Assembly (NCBI GenBank): GCA_021229015.1
Contig: CM037783.1
Span: forward strand, 3,440,725-3,504,724
Direction: 5' to 3'
DNA from: Solen grandis
Taxonomy: Eukaryota > Mollusca > Bivalvia > Adapedonta > Solenidae
Length of the DNA: 64,000 bases
Shown: piece by piece, positions 22,839 through 33,410 of the stretch
How positions within the stretch are numbered: the stretch's first letter is position 1
Layout of the letters: each line of letters starts with the position of its first letter
Program-made: the position numbers and the translations under genes
Notes under the pieces: model-generated
The model's input: the letters and a program-made list of their open reading frames with translations, nothing else
Database searches by the model: none
Told to the model about the DNA's origin: nothing

Positions 22839-23765
22839 CAAATCTTTCTCTTCTAACAGTGACATATAGGTGTAAATAAATAACAAATGTATTGCAATAA
22901 ATCATTAAAATTTCATTACAGAAATTGTTTCCCATATTTTGTTTTTACTCATTATATACATTTTTCATAAATTAATTATACTCATAGCTGAACACAAAGC
23001 TTCAGATATCTGAAATGAATTTTGATAGAATGAAGAATTTATTTGAAATCCCTCACCCCCTTTCTTAGGTTTTTTTTCTGTTTCAAATTATGTTACGTAA
23101 AAACTTGTACTAGTAAGCTGATATTTTCATAAATTTCACCAAATACCTTTTCCTCTGCCTAGAAATAATATGAAATCTCAAGCATCATAAAAATAATCGC
23201 TAACAATTACAGCAATGTAAAAGTCCGAACCTTTCCGAAATGCACTTTCGTTTCTGGGATCTAATCAATAACATGAAAAAGGATATTTATATAATATTTC
23301 ATAAACCTCTATTTTATGTAGCTTCGTAGTTACAATAAATATCAACTTACCGTGTATTGACTTTCAATGCAGTTGTAGATTTCAATTTTGTTCATCAAAA
23401 TGTATGTCGGGCTTCAATTCGCTCTGCTCCGATTATGAAAAATCTCGATTCTTATAATGGTTTTGCACTACTCCCATTTCAAAACGATATTTATCAAATT
23501 GATACGAACTTGAAATTTCAGTTTATAATTAAAATCGATAGAGTGTGTTTTTATGTTGAAATGGACATTTTGATGACGTTAATAAAAATAATCGCTAATC
23601 ATTTTAAAAATAGAATGGGATACGAAAGGATCAATTCCGCATTGCTACATATTTTGCCTTCATTTTCAGCATTGAATACAATTCATTCCTGGATTATTTT
23701 TTTTTGCGTATTATCCCTTTATTTTTTATTTCAATCATGCTCCCTCAATTCTTGGCAAAAAGTTC
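22839..23765. other. no gene identified
   Basis: A long open frame from 23357 is rich in I, F and N and lacks recognisable domains. The phrase ATAAAAATAATCGCTAA appears at about 23187 and 23581, so the block is probably repeat-derived. Confidence 0.4.
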
Positions 23766-23984
23766 ATGTTTTATTACGAAAATATACCGAAACTGCAACC
23801 GCAAGAATTTATACCTCCAAATCCGGTTCCATTGACAACATACGAACCAAATACAGTATGCCCGGCGGTGATCCGCCGTGCAATAAGTAATAGATCAATT
23901 CAACTGTGTAATACATACAGTTACCAAGGGACGGGTCGCCGGATGAATGGAGGCAAACCGCGCTGCCTTCACCCACTAATTTGA
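23766..23984 (+). CDS. tentative small coding exon, unidentified
   Basis: I do not recognise this protein. The frame encodes 72 residues with a proline-rich start (PKLQPQEFIPPNPVPLTTYE), a middle with Cys and paired Arg (NTVCPAVIRRAIS) and a Gly/Arg-rich end (SYQGTGRRMNGGKP...CLHPLI) before a stop. It differs from its surroundings in having more G and C, especially CCG, CGC and GGT codons, which suggests real coding. It may be a complete small gene from the ATG at 23766, or the last exon of one after an acceptor such as GCAAAAAG. The start context is weak. An overlapping frame from 23357 looks non-coding in composition. Confidence 0.3.
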   Translation: MFYYENIPKLQPQEFIPPNPVPLTTYEPNTVCPAVIRRAISNRSIQLCNTYSYQGTGRRMNGGKPRCLHPLI

Positions 23985-24120
23985 TGGGTTACTGGGCACA
24001 AGCTGAATTTTGTAACATACAACATCTTACATAGTCATGAGTGACTTAGAGTCAATTGATTTTAATAGTGCAGTAAATGGTGGAGAGGTTGTCCTTGGCC
24101 ATAGGCTCGCTGAGTCGTAA

Positions 24121-24123
24121 TTG

Positions 24124-24158
<35 letters not shown>

Positions 24159-24178
24159 CTTTTTTTTATTGTTAAAAC
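24121..24178. repeat. poly-T tract
   Basis: A T run of about 38 bases, interrupted once by C. On the minus strand it could be the poly-A tail of a retroposed sequence, but no body was identified. Confidence 0.85.
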
Positions 24179-24587
24179 AGAATGGAAACATACAAAAATG
24201 TTTATCTGGAAACGATCTCCAAATCCTGATGAAGGTAATATACCCATCATTAAATTATAATCATGGTACTTTAAATACCTAAAAAGACTTTTCAGATTCA
24301 ATCTTCTAATGTATACCTCACCATTGTTTTTTTTAATTAAAACTGATTTGTTATTGAAATTTTAGCCAAACTTGCATAAAAACACATAAATGTGACTTTC
24401 TGGACCCTTGCCATATGGCATATATACGTTAAATAATGATTTTAATACAGTAATCCTAAAATTTGGAGTTTCCTTTAACATTAATGAGAAATTCAACAAT
24501 TTTATTTTTCCCAAAATTAATATCAGTAGTAACCCGCTGAAACGTCCTTAAGATATGATTGCCAGCATTATACACACGCACACACCA

Positions 24588-24589
24588 TA

Positions 24590-24625
<36 letters not shown>
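24588..24625. repeat. (CA)n microsatellite
   Basis: Mostly uninterrupted AC dinucleotides. The apparent minus-strand C/V-rich peptide here is only the translation of this repeat. Confidence 0.9.
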
Positions 24626-24627
<2 letters not shown>

Positions 24628-24793
24628 TGATTTACACAAAACAATATAAAATTTGCTGAATTTATTATCTCAGACGAAACAGATCAAAATATTCAACTTG
24701 AAATGAAATTGAAACTTCAAATAAAAACGAGATCTTTAAAAAGTGTTACTGGAATGTAAAAGGATGTTACAAAAATAATACCGAAATCTTTTG

Positions 24794-24830
<37 letters not shown>

Positions 24831-25235
24831 TCTGAGACTGTTGTAAAGTTTTATATTACATCGAAACCCACAAGCACGTACTTAAATCATTTTTAACAGG
24901 GTAGCTTGCAACATTTCGGTGCTATATTTAGACATCGATTCCACCCCCCCCCCTTTTTTTTTTTTACTACGCGGAGAAAAAGTTCCAAATATTCTTTTCT
25001 GTCTTATCACTAAATGGTGATAATTTTCATGTTGTTTTTTTTGTGTGTTTTTTTTTCAGTACGATTGCGTTACGGAAGTTGAAACTGAATTAAAATATGT
25101 TGATAATCGATGCTGGAGATAATGTGTATAACAAACTGTGGTACGCATGCGACAAAATCGCACCTCATTCGAAAATATTTTGAACCATAAATGGCTGGAA
25201 TTCCAGCGATATATGGATAAAATTTGCCACAGTCG
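24626..25235. other. no gene; poly-T tracts
   Basis: It contains a T tract near 24797-24824 and shorter C and T runs at 24944-24965. No exon was recognised. Confidence 0.4.
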
Positions 25236-25238
25236 ATT

Positions 25239-25315
25239 GGTCTGGTAATGTGGTTAGGTTGTTCGCTATACACACGACGTTAGAAAGGGTTGTGGGTTCG
25301 AGTCCAGCGAGAGAA
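25239..25315 (+). repeat. possible tRNA-like SINE head
   Basis: It has an A-box-like TGGTAATGTGGTTAGG near 25242 and a canonical B box GGTTCGAGTCC at 25296-25306, spaced as in a tRNA. The stems do not pair convincingly, so it is a relic at best. Confidence 0.4.
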
Positions 25316-25885
25316 CATTGTTTTACAATATTTTCATTATTATTTTTGCAATACAAAATACATATATTTTTGTTAATTGAATATCATTAATTTACCAACG
25401 TTAAGTGTATATAAAATGAAATAAAAAAAATCATACATTAAATAATGAAAGTTTGTTGTTTTAGATCTCCTTCCACATATTTATATAACCCTATAAACTG
25501 TTGGCAAGAGAAAAAGAGAGATTAAGAGTGGCTAGCAGTCCATTGAGACAAATGATGTGTTCATCTTTCCTTTTCACGACTAAACGATTATAAAACGGTT
25601 TTATAACATTGGGTTTATTGGCATCACTTGAAAATTTGATCATCGTTTATTAAATTTAGTTTGATAAGCAAAAGAAATGTGACAACATCGTATTAAAAAC
25701 CCTGTTCTCTCAGCGCTATCAGCCGTTTCATTTATGCCTACAACACACATTATAAATCTCCATTTATGCTTTAAAAGCAAATAATTTAGCTGAATCCACA
25801 GTGACAGAGTGAGGGTTTCCGTTCGTTCTAGACATTAAGAAATAGAAAAATAAAATTAAGGTTTCTAATGCATGATGTTGAGAAT

Positions 25886-25919
25886 CACACACACACCACA
25901 CACACACGCACACACACTA
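25886..25919. repeat. (CA)n microsatellite
   Basis: A short AC repeat with CG interruptions, upstream of the Spire exon. Confidence 0.85.
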
Positions 25920-26289
25920 TCATATAGACCTACCGAAAATTTCATATTGAATTAGATTTCATATACTTTATTTTATATGACGTCATATTAAAGGTACATG
26001 TGTGATATTTCACCTTAAGTTGTATTCAAAGACCCTGATTAAACTCACATTTTAAGAATATATTTCCAGTGGAGGCACGGCGTAACTGTGCTCCGATTTT
26101 CACGTGCAGCAGCTGTGAAGTAAGAATCAAGGTTAGACAACTTCCCACGGTCGAAAAAATCATGCTTGTCAAAATTCAGAACGCGTTATCCCTCTTAGAC
26201 ATTTTTTGACATACGATCAGCAAATTATCTCCCTTTAAATCATTGACGCGAGAGAGAGTCGCTTCTATTATAAAGTATCAGTAGAGAAC

Positions 26290-26557
26290 ATGGCACAGAC
26301 AAGTAAGGAGGGTGTTTCAAATTCGGATGAGGATTTTACATGTTTACAGGATGTTTTACATTCTTTTAACAGCTGTTTGAGTGAGGAGCAGGCATGGGCT
26401 GTGTGTTACCAATGTGCTCAATATTTTTTATCACATTCCACGCAGGATAGCTTTCGGGATCTTTATTATTATGGAAATAATGCTATCCAAATATCAAAGG
26501 ACGGCGATGTGAAAGTATATATCAACTTCAACCAGGGATCGGGGAAAGGACCTCCAA
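26290..26557 (+). CDS. SPIRE1: Spire actin nucleator, first coding exon (KIND domain start)
   Basis: The start ATG at 26290 opens 89 codons. After a short acidic leader comes CLQDVLHSF, then LSEEQAWAVCYQCAQYF and a segment ending NNAIQISKDGDVKVYINFN. Spire proteins begin their KIND (kinase non-catalytic C-lobe) domain with L-L-E-VL--(F/Y)--P-(N/C)EEQAWAVCYQC, followed by an 'I.V..DG.V' strand, so the identity is clear. Spire nucleates straight actin filaments with WH2 repeats, and the KIND domain binds formin tails of the Cappuccino/FMN class; it acts on vesicle membranes and in the oocyte cytoplasm. The donor GTATGT follows CCA-A, so the exon ends in phase 1. Later exons (rest of KIND, WH2, Spire box, FYVE-like) are not recognised before the damaged region at 35.5 kb. 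Whether one or two Spire paralogues exist here is unknown. Confidence 0.87.
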
Positions 26558-27621
26558 GTATGTATAGAAATTCAGATATAGACATTTTTTGCAATCACAT
26601 AATAATGTCATGAAATAAAACAAATGTCATATTTAGCTGTATGCTGTACAGTAAGGGATAATTGAATACTGCGGATAAGATCAAAGTACCGCCAGCCTAA
26701 TTGCAGTATTGCTTGTACATTTTAGTCTATAGCGTGTCCGTAGATTAAAATGCATTTTTTTAATTTCAGTCATCAAATAAATCATTTTGTAGTTACATTT
26801 TTGTTAAGCCCATTTAATTAAATATATATGATAAAATTGATATTATGAATTCAATTAATTGCTTAATTGTAATTGATAGCAGTAATAACTTTGTACAGTT
26901 ACTGTTGGATCTACTTCTCTGACATAGCAACCCAATTAATATACATGTATTATCATTTTAATTAATTTGTGTTTCAATTAACAATTATAATAAGGTGGTA
27001 AAGTTCTGTAAAATTGTTCAGTGAAAAAAAAGACAACTTACTAAATTTCAAAGAGAAAAGAAAAGGAACAATTTGTTGTAGTTGTTGTTTTGTTTTCTTG
27101 AGAAGTATAATATTGTATAACAGAACAAGTTCAGCATTATATACATTAGGGCAATATGTATAAAACAACTTGAGTAAACTGTGTATTGAAGTAGATATGA
27201 AAGTAAATGTATTTATACTTCACCTGTTGATATTTTGATTTTGAGACTCTTACCTGAAAGTATTTATGCACAGGTCTGTCAATAGAATTTGTACAAACTA
27301 TTTAAATAATTTTTTTTAAATAAAAGGTACATTCATTTTAACTAATTAATTGTATGTTAATGTAATTACTAAGTTGATTTAAGTATGCCTTGAAGAGTAC
27401 AGAATTGCTTTTGTTTTTCAACTTTGTACAGTATTTCTGTGGAGTATGATTATACTCTTAAAAAAAGAAACGCTAACATTTTGGATAAAAAAAAATTGCT
27501 TGGAATCTGTAGTTAATGAACACTCAGCTTTTGGATATATAGTCTATCTTGAATGTACACAGTTTTGAACACCCCAACAGTGATCTATTCAATAGTTATT
27601 GAACACTAGGGCTAATGAACA
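26558..27621. other. Spire intron 1, no feature
   Basis: AT-rich intronic sequence with short A and T runs. No conserved exon was identified. Confidence 0.5.
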
Positions 27622-28075
27622 ATTTGTGCCAGCCATCTAAATTTAATGAACACTCCAGCAGGGATCTAAAGTTAATGAACACTCCAGCAGGGATCTAAAT
27701 TTAATGAACACTCCAGCAGGGATCTAAAGTTAATGAACACTCCAGCAGGGATCTAAAGTTAATGAACACTCTAGCAGGGATCTAAAGTTAATGAACACTC
27801 CAGCAGGGATCTAAATTTAATGAACACTCCAGTAGGGATCTAAAGTTAATGAACACTCCAGCAGGGATCTAAAGTTAATGAACACTCCAGCAGGGATCTA
27901 AATTTAATGAACACTCCAGCAGGGATCTAAAGTTAATGAACACTCCACCAGGGATCTAAAGTTAATGAACACTCCACCAGGGATTTAAAGTTAATGAACA
28001 CTCCACCAGGGATTTAAAGTTAATGAACACTCCACCAGGGATTTAAAGTTAATGAATACTCACCTAGGGATCTTC
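27622..28075 (+). repeat. 29-bp minisatellite, about 15 units
   Basis: The unit is TTAATGAACACTCCAGCAGG followed by GATCTAAAG. Variants alternate AAAG and AAAT ends, and the last units change AGCAGGGATC to ACCAGGGATT. The block-wise variants suggest successive local expansions. Diverged edge units extend upstream to about 27510. Confidence 0.92.
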
Positions 28076-29477
28076 AGTTAATGTCTACAGTACAGTGTCT
28101 CCCAGACTCAGCAGTTATAATAATGCTTATTGCAAAATGTAAATAATTAACTTATAACTATAATAACATATGCTGCCTACAACTTAAAACCACCCACCAT
28201 TGTTACCTGTTTGAACTTAGACAAATATGTTCTACAAATATTTGACCAGTGCCTTTCTTATTTTTCTCTGTGTGTGGGAAAAAAATATTACCACATGTAA
28301 ATACAGGTGTACAGATGTTTTCAATGGCCAGTGGTAAATATTTAGACAGGCTTTTACATACTCAGTACTACTCACTTGTAAATTTTCAATTATTGTCACT
28401 TGAGGTTTGTTTTTTATCATATGGACAATGTCTCACATTGTGTATATAATTTATATGACCATAAATATTGAGTAATAATTCAGCGTTTCTCCGAAATGCA
28501 GATGATAGCGCTTGGTGAGCAGTAACGTTAAGTGCATTGATTGCTTGATCTTGAGTATATTTGGCTAGATAACATAATTTTTATATTCACAGACACTTCA
28601 ACACCCAACATGTGTGGATTCAGCCACATGGCAAATCATGAAAATTACTGGGACTAAGGTCTTTAAGGTCTTCCATACTTTTCTCTAGTTCTTTTAAGAT
28701 TTTAGAGGGAGGGTCCAACGGTTTAAAAGAGAGGGGTGGGGTCAGTGGTTCTTTTCTCTGTGCTCTTAATATAATAGCAAATCCCACGGGGGGGATGGGG
28801 GTGGGGAGGTCATGATCCCCTAAATCCCTCAACCCCCTCCCTCAGGATCTGCGTGCTTGTATCAATAGGAATCCCTTTGTTTAGCTTTCTGGCTTGCATA
28901 GCTACCTAATTCTCTCTCTTCTGTATAAATAATTTAATTTTCTAACACAATTTTATTGCACCTGAGAGCCAGTGAAGGGTGATATTTTACAGGACTGGAT
29001 GTTTTTGTTTTGTGTAGAAGCAATGTGACTTATTCTTGTCTGAGGTTCTATTCTGGCTGGTTTTTATTGTTTGTTTTTCTGTGTAGTCTCCACAGGATCT
29101 CATTCAAAGGCATAGTAAGGTAACTCACCACTGCACAGGCTGGCCACAGACAAAATTACAGTATGTCCATGGATGTACATAATTACATTATTCTGACACT
29201 TGGCCAACATGTCCTTAGAATTTCCCTGTGTGATTGTATATGCTGAGTGCCAAACAGGGAGCCACCAGTACCATTTTCAAACAACATTGGTATGCCACGG
29301 TTGGGGATCAAACCAAAGACCTCTCACTTCTGGGCTGTAGTTTGAGAAAATGATAATCAGTGCTGCCTCACTGTAGTGAGTATCTACAAGCAACATTATC
29401 CTGACCCCAGACCAGCTAATAAATATGGTAAGCGCCAATCCATGCAAGATTGCTATACTGTACTATACAATACACCC
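28076..29477. other. no gene; SINE trace on minus strand near the end
   Basis: A short minus-strand SINE fragment lies around 29230-29330 (GCTGAGTGCCAA..., GGGGATCAAACC as inverse B box). No exon was recognised. Confidence 0.4.
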
Positions 29478-29693
29478 TTGTTTGTATTGATTACTAGACA
29501 CCTTCTGTGACTGCTCACTGGAACACTAATAAGATTAAACATTGTGCTGAGAATTTGACAGTCGTCAATGTGGGCCTAACCCCCTTGTTTGTATTGATTA
29601 CTAGACACCTTCTATGACTGCTCACTGGAACACTAAATAAGATTAAACATTGTGCTGAGAATTTGACAGTCGTCAATGTGGACCTAACCGGTG
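29478..29693. repeat. 108-bp direct tandem duplication
   Basis: Two adjacent copies begin TTGTTTGTATTGATTACTAG at 29478 and 29586. They differ at only a few positions (for example CTGTGAC against CTATGAC, and one extra A), so the duplication is fairly recent. Confidence 0.9.
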
Positions 29694-30051
29694 TCGTAAA
29701 TATGGCCTCCAGGCACAAATCCTTAATCCTGTCTTGGAATTAAGGCAACAAAGTTTGTGTTTATATTTGTATATTGGGATTTAAGTGTAGCAGAAAGACC
29801 ATTGTACAGTCATATTGAAACTGACAGTAATAGCTGGAGGCTTTGTATTTAAAGTTATGACACTGACCAGAGTACAGTGTACTACATTGCAGACAAATGG
29901 CATGAAGCTATAGATGGTATGGCACCAAATGGTATATATGACTTAGAAGAACATTACATGTGTAAACAATGTGACAATTGACTTGCCCTAGAATAAGAAG
30001 GGCAGTAGTCTCCTCAGTGGACCTTTCCAGTGTTTACAGATGTATTCAGAC

Positions 30052-30352
30052 CATACACGGTGGCAGAGTGGTTAGAGCGTCTGCCTAGGAAGCAAGAGGT
30101 CGTGGGTTTGATCCCCGTCAGCAACATACCGAAGTTGAAAAATTGGTACTGGTATAGCTCCCTTGCTTGGTGCTCAGCATATAAGGGTAGTTCAGGGTTG
30201 GTTGGCCCTGTGTCAGGATAATGTGACTGGGTGTGGTATCATGCCACATGTCAATGGCTTGATACTTCAATGTGGCAGCACTATATCTCTCAAGTAGACG
30301 TCTTCCCCAAATGACTGAAATACTGTCAGTGGGAAGTTAAACCCAACAAATG
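30052..30352 (+). mobile_element. tRNA-derived SINE, best copy
   Basis: It has a head with A box TGGCAGAGTGGTTAGAGC and B box GGGTTTGATCCCC, resembling a class II (Ser/Leu type) tRNA. The body contains ATTGGTACTGGTATAGCTCC, TTGGTGCTCAGCATATAAGG, GTCAGGATAATGTGACTGGG and GTGGTATCATGCCACATGTC, and the 3' end is AAGTTAAACCCAACAAA. Related fragments occur at 1, 13380, 31062, 53280, 54120, 61027 (minus) and 63470 (minus), so it serves as the reference copy for this window. Confidence 0.8.
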
Positions 30353-30508
30353 TATTCAGATTGTGGCTATCCAATAGCTACACTTGGATAATAGGTAGTC
30401 AATGGTTGACCTGGGTTACTCAAAAGAACACAAGATTTCGTTTGTGAGCAGTTGACCTGGCCATGAAATGGTTAGGCGGGGCTTAATTATTCATGGTTTA
30501 ATTTTTGA

Positions 30509-30832
30509 AAGGTGCATCTGGCTGATAAATAGAGTAACCATCACTCAGATGGCTGATAAATAGAGTAACCATCACTCAGATGGCTGATAAATAGAGTAAT
30601 CATCACTAAGATGACTGATAAATAGAGTAACCATCACTCAGATGGCTGATAAATAGAGTAACCATCACTCAGATGGCTGATAAATAGAGTAACCATCACT
30701 CAGATGGCTGATAAATAGAGTAACCATCACTCAGATGGCTGATAAATAGAGTAACCATCACTCAGATGGCTGATAAATAGAGTAACCATCACTAAGATGG
30801 CTGATAAATAGAGTAACCAACACTGAGATGGC
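30509..30832 (+). repeat. 31-bp minisatellite, about 10 units
   Basis: The unit is GGCTGATAAATAGAGTAACC followed by ATCACTCAGAT. Most units are identical; one has CTAAGATGA and the last has ACACTGAGATGG. High uniformity points to recent expansion. Confidence 0.93.
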
Positions 30833-31061
30833 CCACTATTAGAAGTGTTGGTTTATAATCACTAGGCCTGTTGTTTTGCTATAAGTATCATTGACCTAGG
30901 TCCCTTTTTATATTTTCCTGGAAAGAAAAGTTACTGTTTATGGGTATTGTTTATTGTCTATGACTTAATAAATATTAGCTGAGTATTTCCATTTATGGAA
31001 CAAGCCGCCACTAAAACAAAAAGTCTGGGCTTAAGTCATTAAAAGGGGTGCTTATGGTATA

Positions 31062-31150
31062 TTCCCGTTGTTTGGTGTTCATCACATAATGTTGACTTCA
31101 GGACTGATTGGTATCAGGATAATGTGATATCATCTTCATGCCAGATTTGG
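31062..31150 (+). repeat. SINE body fragment
   Basis: It contains TTGTTTGGTGTTCATCACAT and GGTATCAGGATAATGTGA in SINE order, without head or tail. Confidence 0.5.
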
Positions 31151-31340
31151 TTACCATGGGAACATTGTAGATGACATGTCATGTTTGCCCTCATTTTGAA
31201 ACTCTTGATTGAAGATTGTGAAACTTTATCCTCAGACTTGAAGTTATTTGACCTTTACTCTTGAGAGATCAAATATTGATTCAATTTGTGACATGAAACC
31301 CAAATTTTGAGTAGTTACAGAAACATAAGCTTACCTTAGT

Positions 31341-31683
31341 CAGGGGTTTTCTTAAGTGGACGCCCGCTTGCCAATGCCGGGTTAAAATCACTGCGGGCAA
31401 GTGATTTTTCAAAGAAGATAGCCTGGCGGGCAAGTTCATTAATGTAAATGAAATCTTTCATTTTTTTTTTTTTTTATAGTATATCAAGGGTGAAATGCTT
31501 GCAAATTGTGTTTGATACATATAAACTAAAATTCACCTTAATATTACACATATTTAGTTTTAAACATTAACAAACACAAACTAACTTAAAGATCTGGCAA
31601 CTTGTTTTCAATGGGGGCTAGTAGATGTTCAAAGTAACTTGTCCCCTGGACAAGTGAAAGTCAAATCCTTAAGTAAACCCCTG
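31341..31683 (+). mobile_element. hAT-like MITE with 5-bp target duplication, copy 1
   Basis: It begins CAGGGGTTTTCTTAAG and ends CTTAAGTAAACCCCTG, an imperfect terminal inverted repeat. Flanking TTAGT occurs on both sides (31336-31340 and 31684-31688). The interior of about 310 bp carries GCGGGCAAGTGATTTTTC and a poly-T run. It matches 33060-33405 in inverse orientation. CAGGGG ends are typical of hAT elements, although classical hAT duplications are 8 bp. Confidence 0.8.
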
Positions 31684-32384
31684 TTAGTATTTCAGATTTT
31701 TTTAAGTTAAATCTGAGTGACACTGTAAAGATACTATTGCCTTGCCTAGATAACAATTACTGAAAAATAAACACCAGTCAAATTGCCCGAGTGTCGGTGA
31801 GAGTCGCTGTGTTATGACGACTGTCATTACAGCCTTGACAGGAAGGTGGGGTCAGGTGAGGTGTCATTATGACAGTATCATTGTTGTTCTTGTCTAAATA
31901 CTTCCTTCACTTAAATGACAAGAGTTTATTTATTTACCCTTTTCCACAAAAACCTTATTCAAGAATGCAGTAATCCATACAGCTGGTTACATGTAGTTTT
32001 AAACTAGACCAGTCAGCAAGGAAAGCATATATCTGAGTTTAGGGGCTAAAAAGGGAAAGGTTGATTGACTGTCATGAATTTAGTTCAGAATGTAATGACA
32101 TCTAATGAGTGCCAGTAATTATTGAGGACATACCTTAATTCATATCAGTACATTTAGTGTAATGTAAACTCTCCTCCTAGACAAAGAACCAGCATTTTAG
32201 CTTGGCTCAATTTCTCATTCATTTTCTTTATTGAAAGTTTCAGCTCTATCATCCGTGAAATTGTAACATGAAGATGGTTATGATAACTAATCCTGGGAAA
32301 GTATTATGTGTATCAAAAAAATTTAGAGAATTTTTTATTCATGTTAACAGGAGTTGAAATAAGTGATGATATATATAATGACAG

Positions 32385-32385
<1 letters not shown>

Positions 32386-32420
<35 letters not shown>

Positions 32421-32421
32421 A
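32386..32421. repeat. (GAT)n microsatellite
   Basis: An uninterrupted GAT run of about 11 units. The I-rich minus-strand peptide it would encode is an artefact. Confidence 0.95.
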
Positions 32422-33007
32422 ATGACCCCCCGATAAATAAATTTATTATTTGAAATATCGGGTAAAACTCTTGTCACACATTCTATGAACATGTATGCGT
32501 AATCAAAATTAAATTTAATTACCATTTTTAACTATTTCAATTTTCTAAATTTTCAAAAGTATCCATGTGTCAAGATCTTTTTAACTAGGTCAGGTATGCT
32601 TTTACTTACTGACTTAATGTGTAATTATTTACTGACCAATTATTGTTGAACCTAGTACATAAGGTCTGTTCTGAAAGCCTTTGAAGGAAATCCCCCATGT
32701 CAATATTTTAGTTGTTTAAAGTGGAAGAAACTGGAAAGGAATGAGATTTCAAATCTCAATACAAAGGAAGAATTATCACCATACAAAGGAAGGCCAGGGT
32801 CTTCAGAGACCTAATGTGACTTGAAGATTACTGGTTCACCCCATGTTTTGTGTATGTTTTTACTTACCTGCTGTATGTAGTACTATGTACCAACTGTAAT
32901 GATTCAGGGACAAGAATTGATTGGACGTTATACATGTATACATTGACTTTATAAGCCTTTAATTACCTCATAACAGACACATTTAGATTGGCATTGGCAA
33001 ACAGAGC

Positions 33008-33058
33008 AGACCCTGATCAGACAGCTTAATCCTTCTAGGGGCTGTCTGATCAGGGTCT
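33008..33058. repeat. 18-bp perfect-stem hairpin
   Basis: AGACCCTGATCAGACAGC is followed after 15 bases by its exact inverse GCTGTCTGATCAGGGTCT. The CCTGATCAG core also appears in the palindrome at 62168-62218, so both may be remnants of one hairpin-forming repeat family. Confidence 0.9.
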
Positions 33059-33059
33059 C

Positions 33060-33405
33060 CAGGGGTTTCCATAAGGATTTGACTTTCACTTGCCCAGGGG
33101 GCAAGTTACTTTGAACATCTACTTGCCCCCAGTGAAAACAGCTTGTCCGATCTTTAAGTAAGTTAGTGTTTGTTAATGTTTAACACTAAATATGTGTAGT
33201 ATTAAGATGAATTTTAGTTAACATGTATCAAACACAATTTGCAAGCAACTCACCCCCTTTATAATGTAGAAAATAAAATATAAAAAAAAACCGAAAGATT
33301 TCATTTACGAAAATAAACTTGCCCAACGGGCTATCTCCTTGGAAAAATCACTTGCCCATTTTAACCCGGCATGGGCAAGTGGGCATCCACTTAAGAAAAC
33401 CCCAG
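33060..33405 (-). mobile_element. hAT-like MITE with 5-bp target duplication, copy 2
   Basis: This is an inverted copy of 31341-31683. It starts CAGGGGTTTCCATAAGGA and ends CTTAAGAAAACCCCAG, and is flanked by GTCTC on both sides (33055-33059 and 33406-33410). The left duplication overlaps the hairpin arm at 33041-33058, so the element inserted into the edge of that hairpin. Both copies are non-coding. Confidence 0.8.
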
Positions 33406-33410
33406 GTCTC

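Noticed and set aside
23357..23890. 177-residue plus-strand frame
   Set aside because: Composition is biased to I, F, N and K as expected from AT-rich noise, and it shares repeated phrases with upstream non-coding DNA; only the overlapping frame from 23766 looks coding.
24591..24644. Cys/Val-rich minus-strand peptide
   Set aside because: Direct translation of the (CA)n microsatellite.
27622..30832. CRISPR-like array from regular 29- and 31-bp repeats
   Set aside because: Units are directly adjacent without unique spacers and the genome is eukaryotic; these are minisatellites.
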